Shown: positions 7,694 through 18,313, counted from the first letter of the stretch. The stretch: DNA of 64,000 nucleotides from Bacteroidota bacterium (GCA_023441805.1 JAEZNO010000001.1:1-64000), one strand, 5' to 3'. Notes: generated from the sequence alone by a model not told the origin. Numbers and translations are program-made.

Positions 7694-10600
7694 ATGAGTA
7701 TATTTAAGAGTTCAGTCAATAAGCCAATTACTGTTACGATGCTCTTCGTAGGTGTTGTTGTAATTGGTATTTATTCGCTGATGAAGATGCCGGTTGACCT
7801 CTATCCGGAGATAGAGCCACCAATTATTTCGGTAATGACAACATACCCGGGGGCCAATGCAGCTGATGTTGAGGCCAATATTACAAAGAACCTGGAAGAC
7901 GCACTTAACTCAATTGATAACCTTGACCAGATAACCTCTACATCAACTGACAATCTATCGGTTGTAATGCTTCAGTTTGAATGGGAATCAAATTTGGATG
8001 AGGCTGCCAATGATATCAGAAATGTAATTGACCAAACTTTAGATTATCTGCCTGACGAGGTTGACCGTCCTACTATCTTCAAATTCAGCACTAACATGAT
8101 GCCTATCCTCTTTTATGCTGTAACAGCTGAGGAGAGCTATTCAGGCCTTGAGAAATTGCTTGATGAAAAGCTGGTTAATCCGCTCAATCGTGTTGATGGC
8201 GTTGGGTCAGTTGCTATGATGGGTGCTCCCAAAAGGGTTATCTATGTGGATGCTGATCCCAATAAACTTGATGCCTTTAACCTAACTGTTGAACAGATTG
8301 GCAGCGTTATTGGAGCTGAGAATTTAAACATGCCTTCGGGAAATGTGAAAATGGGTTTGATGGATTATCAGCTCAGGATACAAGGCGAATTTAGCGATAG
8401 TGATAATCTAAGTAATCTCGTTGTCGGCAATTATGGTGGTAATGCTATTTACTTGAGGGATGTGGCTACTGTAAGAGATTCATTGAAGGATGTCTCACTC
8501 GATGAAAAAATCAATGGTAAAACAGGTTTACGCTTGTTTGTAATGAAGCAATCAGGTGCCAACACTGTTAAAGTTGCCAAGGATATTAAAGAAAATCTTG
8601 AAATTCTAAAGAAAGATCTTCCTCCTGATGTCAAGATAGAGGAGATTTACGACTCATCAGAGTTTATTAAAGGGTCAATCAACAATCTTTCTGAAACTCT
8701 GATGTGGGCTTTCATCTTTGTAGTGTTGGTTGTAATCATGTTTCTGGGGCGTTGGCGCTCAACGTTCATCATCATGCTTACAATTCCTATTTCATTGATT
8801 TGTGCTTTTATCTATCTGTTTGCAACAGGCAATTCAATAAACATCATCTCACTTACTTCGCTTTCAATAGCTATAGGTATGGTGGTTGATGATGCCATTG
8901 TGGTATTGGAGAATATCACTAAACATATAGAAAGAGGTGCAAGTCCACGAGAAGCTGCAATTTATGCAACCAATGAAGTATGGTTAGCAGTTATTGTTAC
9001 AACACTTGTTGTAGTTGCTGTATTTATGCCTCTTACACTTGTATCCGGTATGACAGGTGTTATGTTCAATCAGTTAGGATGGATTGTGTCGATCACAATC
9101 ATTGCCTCCACTATTGCTGCTATTACACTTACACCTATGCTTTCTTCAAAATTGCTTGGCTTTAACAAGTTAACCAAGAAGGAACATTGGTTTAGTCATT
9201 CAAGGACAATTGAACCTCTCCTTAACAAACTAGATAATATCTATGTAAAAACTCTTGAATGGTCACTTCATCATAAAAAGTTGGTAGTAGGGTTAGCAAT
9301 TGCAATCTTTATCTCATCAATGGCTTTATTCGGTGTAATAGGAACTGACTTTATGCCTGAAAGTGATGAAAGCCGATTCTCTGCTGCAATAGAGTTGCAG
9401 ACCGGTACAAGAGTTGAAGAGACAATGAAAATAGCTCGCCAAATAGAGGGTATTGTAGATGAGAGATATCCCGAAGTTACTTTAACCTCAGTTTCGGCAG
9501 GTGCTGATGATGAAGGAAGTATGTTCTCACTATTTAGTACCACAGGTTCGAATGTCATTAACATCATGGCAAGACTTAAAGACAGAGATGAACGTGCAAG
9601 ATCGGTGTTTGAAATTGCTGCAGATTTTAGACAACAACTGGCAAAGATTCCTGAAATAGTTACTTATAATGTTACAACTTCATCCCAGGGATTTGGAGGT
9701 AGTTCAAATACAGTTGATGTTGAAATATATGGTTATGATTTCGATGTGACTAACGCTTTGGCGGAGCAAATCAAACAAAAAGTGAGTGATTTGAAAGGTG
9801 CTTCGGATGTTATGATCAGTCGTAAGAAAGATAAGCCTGAACTACAAATCAAGCTCGACAGGGAAAAGCTCGCTTCACATGGTCTCAACACAGCAATGGT
9901 GTCGCAGATGATCTACAATAGAGTGAGCGGACTTCGTGCTTCAAAATTCAAGGAAGAGGGTGATGAATATGATATTAAGGTTCGATTAACTGAGGAATCA
10001 CGTAATTCTATCAGTGATCTTGAGGAAGTAACAATTCCAACACCTTCAGGACAAAGGATTAAACTGAAAGAATTAGCCTCTATTCAGGAATATTGGGGAC
10101 CACCTTCAATTCAGCATAAGAGGAAAGAACGTTTGGTTACCGTAACAGCCAAACCAAATGGTGTACCTCTGGGTGATCTTGCCAATGAGATTAATGGTGC
10201 CCTTAAAGATGTGAAAATACCTCAGTCGGTAATGATTCATATTGGTGGTGCATACGAAGATCAGCAGGAAGCATTTGGTGACATAGGGTTGCTGATGCTG
10301 GTAAGTTTGATACTCGTATATATTGTTATGGCATCACAATTTGAGTCATTTAAGATGCCGTTTATAATCATGCTCTCAATCCCGTTTGCATTTAGTGGTG
10401 TGGCTATCGGGTTGTTTATTACGGGAACAACTTTGAGTATGGTAGCAGCACTTGGAGCGGTACTTCTGATTGGTATTGTGGTCAAAAACGGTATTGTACT
10501 TGTCGATTTCATCAATCTGATGCGTGATAGAGGATATGCTTTAAATGAGGCTATCACATTATCAGGAAGATCACGACTCAGGCCCGTACTGATGACTGCA

Positions 10601-10819
10601 CTTACGACTATATTAGGTATGCTACCGCTGGCATTGAGTACAGGTGAGGGTTCTGAACTCTGGAGACCGATGGGTATAACCGTAATTGGTGGTTTGGTGT
10701 TCTCAACAGTCGTTACAATGATTATAGTACCTGTAATGTATGGTGTTATGGGTAAAAGCGGGGAGCGTAACAAGAAAAAGAAAATTACCAAACAGATTGA
10801 GTTCATCACCTATAATTAA
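7694..10819 (+). CDS. RND-family multidrug efflux inner-membrane transporter
   Basis: This 1041-residue AcrB/HAE1-type proton antiporter takes up substrate from the periplasm or membrane and hands it to the adaptor and TolC. It has the family duplication: the N-terminal TM1 starting FKSSVNKPITVTMLFVGVVV, a porter domain, TM2-6, and then a second half beginning near LEWSLHHKKLVVGLAIAIF. TM4 carries the paired Asp of the proton relay in GMVVDDAIVVLEN (near residue 400). The length is the usual one. Substrate range cannot be predicted. The small PG0541 gene follows after 7 bases. Confidence 0.95.
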   Translation: MSIFKSSVNKPITVTMLFVGVVVIGIYSLMKMPVDLYPEIEPPIISVMTTYPGANAADVEANITKNLEDALNSIDNLDQITSTSTDNLSVVMLQFEWESNLDEAANDIRNVIDQTLDYLPDEVDRPTIFKFSTNMMPILFYAVTAEESYSGLEKLLDEKLVNPLNRVDGVGSVAMMGAPKRVIYVDADPNKLDAFNLTVEQIGSVIGAENLNMPSGNVKMGLMDYQLRIQGEFSDSDNLSNLVVGNYGGNAIYLRDVATVRDSLKDVSLDEKINGKTGLRLFVMKQSGANTVKVAKDIKENLEILKKDLPPDVKIEEIYDSSEFIKGSINNLSETLMWAFIFVVLVVIMFLGRWRSTFIIMLTIPISLICAFIYLFATGNSINIISLTSLSIAIGMVVDDAIVVLENITKHIERGASPREAAIYATNEVWLAVIVTTLVVVAVFMPLTLVSGMTGVMFNQLGWIVSITIIASTIAAITLTPMLSSKLLGFNKLTKKEHWFSHSRTIEPLLNKLDNIYVKTLEWSLHHKKLVVGLAIAIFISSMALFGVIGTDFMPESDESRFSAAIELQTGTRVEETMKIARQIEGIVDERYPEVTLTSVSAGADDEGSMFSLFSTTGSNVINIMARLKDRDERARSVFEIAADFRQQLAKIPEIVTYNVTTSSQGFGGSSNTVDVEIYGYDFDVTNALAEQIKQKVSDLKGASDVMISRKKDKPELQIKLDREKLASHGLNTAMVSQMIYNRVSGLRASKFKEEGDEYDIKVRLTEESRNSISDLEEVTIPTPSGQRIKLKELASIQEYWGPPSIQHKRKERLVTVTAKPNGVPLGDLANEINGALKDVKIPQSVMIHIGGAYEDQQEAFGDIGLLMLVSLILVYIVMASQFESFKMPFIIMLSIPFAFSGVAIGLFITGTTLSMVAALGAVLLIGIVVKNGIVLVDFINLMRDRGYALNEAITLSGRSRLRPVLMTALTTILGMLPLALSTGEGSELWRPMGITVIGGLVFSTVVTMIIVPVMYGVMGKSGERNKKKKITKQIEFITYN

Positions 10820-10826
10820 TCTTAAC

Positions 10827-11120
10827 ATGAAAGCAGTATTTATAGTATTTAACCAGGCAAACACTGAAAGAGTAGAGTATTTGCTTGATACGATGGAAAT
10901 AAGAGGATATACATGGTGGACTGATGTTCAGGGCAGAGGCACTAACACAGGAGAACCACGAATGGGAACTCATACCTGGCCTGAGATGAACTCAGCAGTT
11001 ATGACAGTTATACCTGATGATTTGGTGGAAAGTTTGTTAGCTAATGTTCGGAAAATGGATGAGATAAACCTCGAGGTCGGCGTAAGGGCCTTTGTGTGGG
11101 ATATAGTTGCTACAGTTTAA
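10827..11120 (+). CDS. PG0541-family transporter-associated protein
   Basis: This small 97-residue soluble protein begins MKAVFIVFNQANTERVEYLL and contains GYTWWTDVQGRG and WPEMNSAVMTVIPDD. It belongs to the PG0541 family, which is regularly found as the last gene of RND efflux operons in Bacteroidota and has a ferredoxin-like, PII-resembling pattern. Its molecular role is unknown; a regulatory or accessory role for the pump is inference. The longer frame upstream overlaps the RND gene and its extra N-terminus is not family-like, so the internal ATG is preferred. Confidence 0.85.
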   Translation: MKAVFIVFNQANTERVEYLLDTMEIRGYTWWTDVQGRGTNTGEPRMGTHTWPEMNSAVMTVIPDDLVESLLANVRKMDEINLEVGVRAFVWDIVATV

Positions 11121-11142
11121 CTCAGCTTAATGTTTGATGTGC

Positions 11143-11174
11143 AAGGGCAGAATCGCTTTGATTCTGCCCTTTTT
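11143..11174 (+). terminator. Rho-independent terminator of the efflux operon
   Basis: A perfect 12-bp stem (AAGGGCAGAATC with its complement) around the 5-base loop GCTTT runs straight into a T tract, 22 bases after the PG0541 stop codon. Confidence 0.92.
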
Positions 11175-11318
11175 ATTTTGGTTATTAACCGGGAGTCAAA
11201 TATAAACTAACAGTAAACGAGAATTCTAGTCGTACTCACTGGAAGTTTTCACAGCAACTCTTATTATCTTATTAAATAAACTTAACCCTAATTACTTAAT
11301 AATTCTTTGCTATCGTTT

Positions 11319-14300
11319 TTAATAGATCATAGTAACATGGCCACTTATTTTTACCAAAGGTTCATTAAGTTGTCTGTAAACCATTTCCCATAGGTAAATT
11401 CCATTTGAAACTCTGTTTCCATTAATTCTGCCATCCCATCCCTTCTCTACATCAGTGGTATTGAATATTAGTTGCCCCCACCTGTCAAAGATTTTCAGAC
11501 TAAATTTTTTAATCTGTTCAACGTGTGTATATGGTCTGAAATAATCATTTATACCATCATCATTAGGTGTGAATGCTGAAGGTACATAAAACCAGAATGG
11601 TGCTAACTCAAGACTTAGGTACTTAATTGAATCAACTGAAACGCAGCCCTTGTAATCAGTTATTTGAACAATATACATTCCATCTTCCCGAACCCATATA
11701 CCTGATGTAGTTTCACCTGTATTCCATAAATAAGAGTCATAACCTTCTGTTGCCTGCAGAAATTCTTCCACTTCATAGTACTCAATTGTATCTCTAAAAC
11801 CTGCATCAGGCAGTGGAAGTATTCTTAAAAACATTTCCGAATCATCAGTACATGTGTTAATGTCGCTTATTCTCAGACTATAGACTCCTTCATCGTCAGT
11901 TGTAACATTAGTCAATGTAAGTGAGCTTGAAGTATTATGCGAGCCATCAGGTAATGTCCAGGTATAATTATATGTTCCAGGCGGATTCACTGATGCAGTC
12001 AGGGTAATAGAAGATCCATCACATACTTCATCATCCAATACACTCACCTGTGGACTAGTAAATATATGTAGCATAGTTGGAATGAATGGGAAGTTGGGCA
12101 ATATGTGGAATTCAACTCCACTCACAAGTTCAACATCCGTTTGAATCCAATCAACCGCAGCATTTCCTGATTTGATTGCCGTGAATTGAATGGTCAATAT
12201 ATGGACAGTATCGGCTAATTCAAGCGGAGTCGGACTATCCCAAATTACATCAAGTGTTCCGGCTGCATTATCTACATCATATATAACAGTACCCAATGCA
12301 GGATTAAGATTTAAGTAAGCTGACTGACATTCCAGCCTTGACTTATCGAATGTAAGAGAAGTCTTAAAATGGACCAGCCCATGGAAATTATGTATCTTCA
12401 GGTTAGCAGTAATAGTTTCACCTATACAAACAGGGGGGCCGGCAGTTAAGGCACCTGTTACCATGACTGAATATTCCTGTGGAACCTCAGCTATGTATGG
12501 ATCAGAAGTACATTGTATTCCGTTGGGAAGGGTAGTATAAACGGTACAAGTATAAGTGCCTGATTCAAGGCCGGTAAATAAAGGTGATGATTGCGGGCCT
12601 AATGTACCGGAAGGACCTGTGATTGTGTACATAAGATCAACTCCCGGTACTATAATTTCTAAACTACCGTCTTTGTTATCATCAAGTTCATAGGTTGTAT
12701 TAGCTGATTCTATAACCGGACTAGGATACTCCTTAACTTCCCACATTCCCATATCTTTTATACAAGATGGATTGGCTGTAACCCTGACTTTCACATTATA
12801 CCATCCGGGATTTAGATCTTTGAAGAGAGAATCTGCTCCCCATGGACCATTATCGAGTGAGTACTCTACTGCTCCTGAAAAGCGGGGATCAGGAGTTACT
12901 CTGACGGATCCATTGGGATAGCTGCAGTAGGCCGGTGAGGGTTCAACCTTATCAACAAAGTCGTTACCAATAGATGCAACAGTGTAAGTTTGTATTGTCC
13001 ATGGACAGCCATGGCTATCAGTGACTGATAGTGTATAAGTACCTTCTGCTACATTATCCAAATCTACATTTGGACCAGTATAAATCACAGTCCCTGAAGC
13101 ATCTTTCCATGTATAAGTAAAAGGTCCTGCCCCATTGAGATCTATTCCATGTATGTAACCTGTGTTACCCGCACAGGTAGTCGGGAAAATATCAAGATTT
13201 GAATTATCAACTGCAGGAGCCAAATATTCCAAAACATCAACAGTATCAGTTGCAACACATCCAAAATAGTTTTCAGCCTTCACCCAATAATCATTACCTG
13301 CACCTACTATAACAGTGTTGGTTGTATCACCATTAAACCATGTAATGTCACCGGTAGTCATTACAGATAATTCAATAGTTTGACCGGGACAAACATACAT
13401 AGGATCGGGTACGAAATTGACAAATGGTTTATTCACAATATGAATCTCTCTGGTAATCATCTCCATGTCTCTCGAGTATTCAGCAATAGCCTGTACTATA
13501 TAGGTCCCTGGTTTATCATATTTATGAACCGGATTCAGGCCATAAGCTAGTGGGCTTCCATCCCCGAAATCCCATGTTATTTTCATAGGAGTAGGTATAA
13601 ACTGTGACCTGAAATAAGTGCTATCAGGATAACAATTGCCTATCCAATCGAATCTGTTAAGAAATGAAGGTACAATAACAGGCATACCAAATGTACTTCC
13701 GGTTCCAAGTCTCAGATCTATTTCAGATGGTTGCACATTACAATTTTCACCTGCTTTGTAAGGATAGAATATTCTTGAAAGGTGTGTATTATCTTTATTA
13801 TACCCATGAGCAATATAAATCTTCCCATCCCTTGCTAATTGCATATGACCCCATTTATTCATGGTATCAGGGATTTCGGCTAAATCAACAACATTATTTT
13901 CGAAGGTTATATTATCAACCATCTTCGCCATGTCAAACTGCTTGAGATATACTGTCTTATCAACAGCCTGTACAGTTGTATATAAATACCTTGAATTAGC
14001 TGAGAACTCAATACCATTACTCTTATGTTCAACTACAGTAGAGCCCGGCTTATTAGAAAATGCCCTGAACATGAACTTTTGATCAGTAAAATTGCCAAAT
14101 ACCGGGTCGAATTCATAGTATTCATATGACCTCGGCTGCATTGGGTGGTAATTGTATGAGGTAAAAATATAATGTTTGCCGTTAGGGCTAAATTTAGAGT
14201 ATGCATACTCGTTTTCTCCATAATTTGACAAGCAATCTGTCTCGGAATGAAATTTAAAACCCTTTTCACTGACAAGATAAACCAGAAGTTTATTAAAATT

Positions 14301-14843
14301 ATTCGGGGCTCTTAATGTTCTGAATACAAGCCAGTACGACTTATGATTAGGGTGTTGATATGCCATAATACAACCTTGAAGGTCATCAGGAAGTATTTGT
14401 ATATTTTTCTTATTTAAAACTACATTCCCGAGTCCACCGTTCATAGTCATATCAACAACTGAATAGTAAGCACCACGGTTTGCTCCACTCCCAAGGGTAA
14501 CGATATAATACTGAGTAGATGACCCAGGTACGGGGAATGCAATTCCAGGTTGTTGGTAAGTTCCACTACCATAAAGACCAACACCATTTGGCATTGGTGT
14601 ATGATTTTTAGTCCACACAGTTGACCCATTACTGTAAAACAGCGGCTCGCCGGTAACTCTGTCGGACATACAGATACTACCTTTCATGGCGTTCATTGCA
14701 GTTGGTGCCCCTTGCGCCGGATCACCACCTCCCTTGAAATCCAAAAATATTTTATCGCCAAAAAACCAAGAAAGTGCTTCATTTTGAGGAAATGAATGCA
14801 GAGATGTCAAGAGAAATGTTAGTATGATAAGCGTCTTTTTCAT
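11319..14843 (-). CDS. Giant type IX-secreted multidomain protein (propeller, PKD, SprB-like, cohesin-like, gliding-type C-terminus)
   Basis: This 1174-residue exported protein starts with a signal peptide ending near LHSFPQ. Residues about 22-410 look like a beta-propeller (repeated strands such as GKIYIAHGYNKDNTHLSRI). A PKD domain follows at about 415-470 (ITWDFGDGSPLAYGLNPVHK), then Ig-like and SprB-like modules (FTYTWKDASG, EGTYTLSVTDSHGCPW). Residues about 795-910 have the strand pattern of a cohesin-type domain (TLDVIWDSPTPLELADTVHI). The end (1085-1174) is the gliding-motility-associated C-terminal domain: FYVPSAFTPNDDGINDYF, KIFDRWGQLIF, GWDGR. That domain directs export by the type IX system and cell-surface attachment. 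It is a single gene with a good -7 box. Adhesion is a likely role, by inference. Confidence 0.88.
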   Translation of the reverse strand: MKKTLIILTFLLTSLHSFPQNEALSWFFGDKIFLDFKGGGDPAQGAPTAMNAMKGSICMSDRVTGEPLFYSNGSTVWTKNHTPMPNGVGLYGSGTYQQPGIAFPVPGSSTQYYIVTLGSGANRGAYYSVVDMTMNGGLGNVVLNKKNIQILPDDLQGCIMAYQHPNHKSYWLVFRTLRAPNNFNKLLVYLVSEKGFKFHSETDCLSNYGENEYAYSKFSPNGKHYIFTSYNYHPMQPRSYEYYEFDPVFGNFTDQKFMFRAFSNKPGSTVVEHKSNGIEFSANSRYLYTTVQAVDKTVYLKQFDMAKMVDNITFENNVVDLAEIPDTMNKWGHMQLARDGKIYIAHGYNKDNTHLSRIFYPYKAGENCNVQPSEIDLRLGTGSTFGMPVIVPSFLNRFDWIGNCYPDSTYFRSQFIPTPMKITWDFGDGSPLAYGLNPVHKYDKPGTYIVQAIAEYSRDMEMITREIHIVNKPFVNFVPDPMYVCPGQTIELSVMTTGDITWFNGDTTNTVIVGAGNDYWVKAENYFGCVATDTVDVLEYLAPAVDNSNLDIFPTTCAGNTGYIHGIDLNGAGPFTYTWKDASGTVIYTGPNVDLDNVAEGTYTLSVTDSHGCPWTIQTYTVASIGNDFVDKVEPSPAYCSYPNGSVRVTPDPRFSGAVEYSLDNGPWGADSLFKDLNPGWYNVKVRVTANPSCIKDMGMWEVKEYPSPVIESANTTYELDDNKDGSLEIIVPGVDLMYTITGPSGTLGPQSSPLFTGLESGTYTCTVYTTLPNGIQCTSDPYIAEVPQEYSVMVTGALTAGPPVCIGETITANLKIHNFHGLVHFKTSLTFDKSRLECQSAYLNLNPALGTVIYDVDNAAGTLDVIWDSPTPLELADTVHILTIQFTAIKSGNAAVDWIQTDVELVSGVEFHILPNFPFIPTMLHIFTSPQVSVLDDEVCDGSSITLTASVNPPGTYNYTWTLPDGSHNTSSSLTLTNVTTDDEGVYSLRISDINTCTDDSEMFLRILPLPDAGFRDTIEYYEVEEFLQATEGYDSYLWNTGETTSGIWVREDGMYIVQITDYKGCVSVDSIKYLSLELAPFWFYVPSAFTPNDDGINDYFRPYTHVEQIKKFSLKIFDRWGQLIFNTTDVEKGWDGRINGNRVSNGIYLWEMVYRQLNEPLVKISGHVTMIY

Positions 14844-14884
14844 TGTTATTCGTGAAAGGTAAATTCACATAATTTGCTTGACCT

Positions 14885-14892
14885 CAAAGATA
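14885..14892 (-). promoter_or_regulatory. Putative -7 box of the giant secreted protein gene
   Basis: The minus strand reads TATCTTTG, a full TAnnTTTG match, about 42 bases before the start codon. Confidence 0.55.
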
Positions 14893-15044
14893 TCCATTTT
14901 TTTATTGACACCTATTAATTTCCTATAAAAATATGTGAGGCAAATTAATACAAATCAAAAGACGGTATTAGAATCAATTAGTTGCTTTTTTACACACTTA
15001 AATAAATTATCTCCAGGCATCATCTCCTATTTGCATGCTTTTTC

Positions 15045-15052
15045 TACATTTG
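15045..15052 (+). promoter_or_regulatory. Putative -7 box of the OPT-pepT unit
   Basis: TACATTTG matches TAnnTTTG and ends 21 bases before the OPT start codon. Confidence 0.55.
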
Positions 15053-15073
15053 TGATAACCAAAACAACAAACT

Positions 15074-17053
15074 ATGTCAGAGCATAAACAAGAAATCAAG
15101 GGACTACCGGAGAATGCTTATACAGAGCTAAAAGAAGGAGAAGAGTACAAACCCATCATGCCACCTGAAAAGAGCTATCCTGAAGTTAATTTCCGTTCGG
15201 TTTCCACCGGATTGATTATGGCAGTGATATTTTCAGCTGCTGCAGCTTATCTGGGATTGAAAATTGGGCAGGTATTTGAAGCGGCAATTCCTATTGCCAT
15301 AATTGCTGTTGGTCTTTCAACTGCAACAAAAAGGAAGAATTCATTAGGTGAAAATGTAATTATCCAATCAATCGGTGCCAGTTCAGGTGTAATCGTAGCA
15401 GGCGCTATTTTTACTCTTCCGGCACTTTATATCCTTAATCTGGAAGCACACTTTTACCAGGTTTTCCTCTCTTCATTATTAGGTGGTTTTTTGGGAATTC
15501 TCTTTCTCATCCCATTCCGTAAATATTTCGTTTCGGATATGCATGGTAAATATCCTTTCCCTGAGGCTACAGCTACAACTGAAGTGCTTGTCTCCGGTGA
15601 AAAAGGAGGCAACCAGGCTAAGCTACTTTTGGTGGCCGGTTTAGTTGGAGGTATTTATGATTTTATCATTGCAACTTTTGGCTGGTGGAGTGAAGTATTC
15701 ACTACCAGGGTAATCCCCGCAGGTGAAATGCTTGCAGATAAATACAAGATAGTATTCAAAATGAACATAGGTGCCGCAGTTACCGGGCTTGGCTATATTA
15801 TTGGTCTTAAATACGCTGCCATAATTTGTGCAGGCTCATTCGTCAGCTGGTTTGTTCTCATTCCTATAGTTTCACACTTCGCTGAAGGCCAAACAATAGC
15901 AGTGGGTGCAAACATGACTAAACTACTGGCCGATATGTCAGCTGAAGAAATCTTCCGTGGTTATATTCGTCAGGTAGGTATAGGCGGTATTGCAATGGCC
16001 GGTATTATCGGAATCATCAGATCAAGTAAGATTATAAGGGATGCATTTGGCCTCGCTGTTAAAGAAATATTAGGAAAACAGACTGTTGAGACTAAAGTAA
16101 AAAGAACTCAGAGAGATATTTCAATGAAGATCATTCTTGGTGGAATACTATTGACTGCAATTGTGATCTTTATTTTCTTCCAGTTTGGTGTTATTCACAA
16201 TCTTGGTCAGGCACTGATTGCGTTATTTATTGTGATGCTTATCGCATTTCTGTTCACAACAGTTGCGGCTAATGCTATTGCAATCGTTGGTACTAATCCA
16301 GTATCGGGTATGACTTTAATGACTTTGATCATCACCTCGCTGGTAATGGTTTCAGCAGGCCTATCAGGTACTGCAGGTATGGTTGCAGCACTCATCATAG
16401 GTGGTGTTGTTTGTACTGCACTTTCAATGGCAGGAGGTTTTATTACTGACCTTAAGATTGGTTACTGGCTTGGTACTTCACCTTATAAGCAGCAAACCTG
16501 GAAATTCCTGGGCACCTTAGTATCGGCAGCTACTGTAGGCGGTGTTATAATGATATTAAATAAAACATACGGATTTTCAGGCCCCAATGCTCTTGTAGCC
16601 CCTCAGGCAAATGCTATGGCAGCTGTGATTGAACCTATGATGTCGGGAAAAGCAGCACCTTGGTTATTATATACTGGTGGTGCATTCCTCGCACTTATTT
16701 TAACAATGATTGGTGTGCCTGCATTGGCATTTTCACTTGGTATGTTTATTCCTCTTGAACTTAATACTCCGTTACTCGTTGGTGGTATTATCGCCTGGTT
16801 TGTTAGTTCAAGGTCAAAGGATGCTACTCTAAACAATGCACGTCGTGAGCGTGGGACTCTTATTGCATCAGGATTCATTGCAGGTGGTGCATTGATGGGA
16901 GTGGTAAGTGCTATGCTACGCTTTGGCAATATTAATTATGTAAATGAAACATGGTTTGCCAGCCATACTGCCGAAATTCTTGCCCTTGGAATGTTCATGG
17001 TGCTGTGCGGATATATGATTTGGGAAATCATGAGGGCAAAAAAGGAAGAGTAA
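15074..17053 (+). CDS. OPT-family oligopeptide transporter
   Basis: This 659-residue polytopic membrane protein belongs to the OPT/YSL superfamily, which imports small peptides by ion coupling. A soluble N-terminus ends in the conserved EVNFRSVSTGLIMAVIFSAA, where the first membrane segment begins, followed by AYLGLKIGQVFEAAIPIAII. The cytoplasmic motif GKYPFPEATATTEVLVSGEK is the best-conserved element of bacterial OPT proteins. About 14 hydrophobic segments follow. Peptidase T starts 18 bases after the stop codon, so imported di- and tripeptides could be hydrolysed directly. Metal-chelate substrates, as in plant YSL proteins, are a less likely alternative. Confidence 0.92.
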   Translation: MSEHKQEIKGLPENAYTELKEGEEYKPIMPPEKSYPEVNFRSVSTGLIMAVIFSAAAAYLGLKIGQVFEAAIPIAIIAVGLSTATKRKNSLGENVIIQSIGASSGVIVAGAIFTLPALYILNLEAHFYQVFLSSLLGGFLGILFLIPFRKYFVSDMHGKYPFPEATATTEVLVSGEKGGNQAKLLLVAGLVGGIYDFIIATFGWWSEVFTTRVIPAGEMLADKYKIVFKMNIGAAVTGLGYIIGLKYAAIICAGSFVSWFVLIPIVSHFAEGQTIAVGANMTKLLADMSAEEIFRGYIRQVGIGGIAMAGIIGIIRSSKIIRDAFGLAVKEILGKQTVETKVKRTQRDISMKIILGGILLTAIVIFIFFQFGVIHNLGQALIALFIVMLIAFLFTTVAANAIAIVGTNPVSGMTLMTLIITSLVMVSAGLSGTAGMVAALIIGGVVCTALSMAGGFITDLKIGYWLGTSPYKQQTWKFLGTLVSAATVGGVIMILNKTYGFSGPNALVAPQANAMAAVIEPMMSGKAAPWLLYTGGAFLALILTMIGVPALAFSLGMFIPLELNTPLLVGGIIAWFVSSRSKDATLNNARRERGTLIASGFIAGGALMGVVSAMLRFGNINYVNETWFASHTAEILALGMFMVLCGYMIWEIMRAKKEE

Positions 17054-17071
17054 AAAGTCATTATAATTATT

Positions 17072-18313
17072 ATGAAAGAAGAAATTAAAAATCGCTTTCT
17101 CAGGTATATCAGCCTGGATACGCAAAGCAATGAAAATTCAGAAACCTGTCCCAGTACCGATAAACAGCTGGTTTTACTAAGAATGCTTAAGGATGAGCTG
17201 TTCAATCTGGGGCTGACTGATGCAAGCATTGATGAAAACGGTTACGTAATGGCAACTCTGCCGGCAAATAATGGTCATGAACATCCTGTTATAGGCTTTA
17301 TTGCACATGTAGATACAAGTCCCGATATGCCGGGTAACGATATAAAACCAAGGTTTATTGAAAACTGGAATGGTGAAGATATTACATTAAATCAGGAACT
17401 TAATGTGGTACTTTCTCCTAAAGATTTCCCCGAAATGAAGCAGTATCAGGGACAGACTCTTATAGTTACTGATGGAACCACACTTCTGGGTGCAGATGAC
17501 AAAGCAGGTATTACTGAAATCATGACTGCTATTGAGTTTCTTGTACGTCATCCTGAACTAAAACATGGACCAATAAAAGTAGGCTTCACTCCTGATGAAG
17601 AGATCGGCAGAGGAGTTGATCATTTTGATGTCAGCAAATTTGGTGCTGATTGGGCTTATACAATGGACGGTGGCGAAATTGGTGAACTTGAATATGAGAA
17701 CTTCAATGCTGCCGGTGCAAAAATCAATATACAGGGAAAAAATATCCATCCCGGATACGCTAAAGGTAAAATGATGAATGCCTTACTCATGGCTATGGAA
17801 TTCAATGCACTGCTGCCTGTTTTTGAACGTCCGGAGTATACGCAGGATTATGAAGGTTTCTATCACCTCACGAGAATGGAAGGTACTGTTGAAAAAGCCT
17901 TCATACAATATATCATAAGAGATCACAACAGGGAAATATTTGAAAATAGAAAGAAAACCATCAAACAGTGTGTCGATTTCATGAATGAACGATATGGTGC
18001 CGGTACTTTCACTCTCGATCTTAAAGATCAGTACTTCAATATGAAGGAGCAGATTAAACCGGTATTTCATATTGTGGCTACTGCTAAGCGTGCCATGGAA
18101 GAGTTAGGCATAAAACCACACATCCGACCAATCAGAGGGGGCACCGATGGCTCACGATTAAGTTATATGGGATTACCATGCCCTAATATATTTGCCGGTG
18201 GTCATAACTTTCATGGAAAACACGAGTTCGTTCCACTCGAATCAATGGAAAAAGCAACGCAGGTTATCCTGAAGATCATTGAATTAAATGGACAGATGGA
18301 AACTGAAGCTTGA
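17072..18313 (+). CDS. pepT: Peptidase T (tripeptide aminopeptidase)
   Basis: This 413-residue cytoplasmic zinc peptidase of family M20B removes the N-terminal residue of tripeptides. The metal ligands and catalytic residues appear in order: GFIAHVDTSPD (His and catalytic Asp), TLLGADDKAG (bridging Asp), FTPDEEIGRG (catalytic Glu and metal Glu), YTMDGGEIGELE (Asp) and GGHNFHGKHEF (His). The substrate-binding element RPIRGGTDGSRLSYMG is also present. The length matches the family. It is placed 18 bases behind the OPT transporter gene, consistent with joint peptide uptake and breakdown. Confidence 0.96.
   Translation: MKEEIKNRFLRYISLDTQSNENSETCPSTDKQLVLLRMLKDELFNLGLTDASIDENGYVMATLPANNGHEHPVIGFIAHVDTSPDMPGNDIKPRFIENWNGEDITLNQELNVVLSPKDFPEMKQYQGQTLIVTDGTTLLGADDKAGITEIMTAIEFLVRHPELKHGPIKVGFTPDEEIGRGVDHFDVSKFGADWAYTMDGGEIGELEYENFNAAGAKINIQGKNIHPGYAKGKMMNALLMAMEFNALLPVFERPEYTQDYEGFYHLTRMEGTVEKAFIQYIIRDHNREIFENRKKTIKQCVDFMNERYGAGTFTLDLKDQYFNMKEQIKPVFHIVATAKRAMEELGIKPHIRPIRGGTDGSRLSYMGLPCPNIFAGGHNFHGKHEFVPLESMEKATQVILKIIELNGQMETEA

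Noticed and set aside
10261..10809. 182-codon minus-strand open frame inside the RND transporter gene
   Set aside because: It is a mirror of low-complexity membrane-helix codons; it has no start context and no family features.
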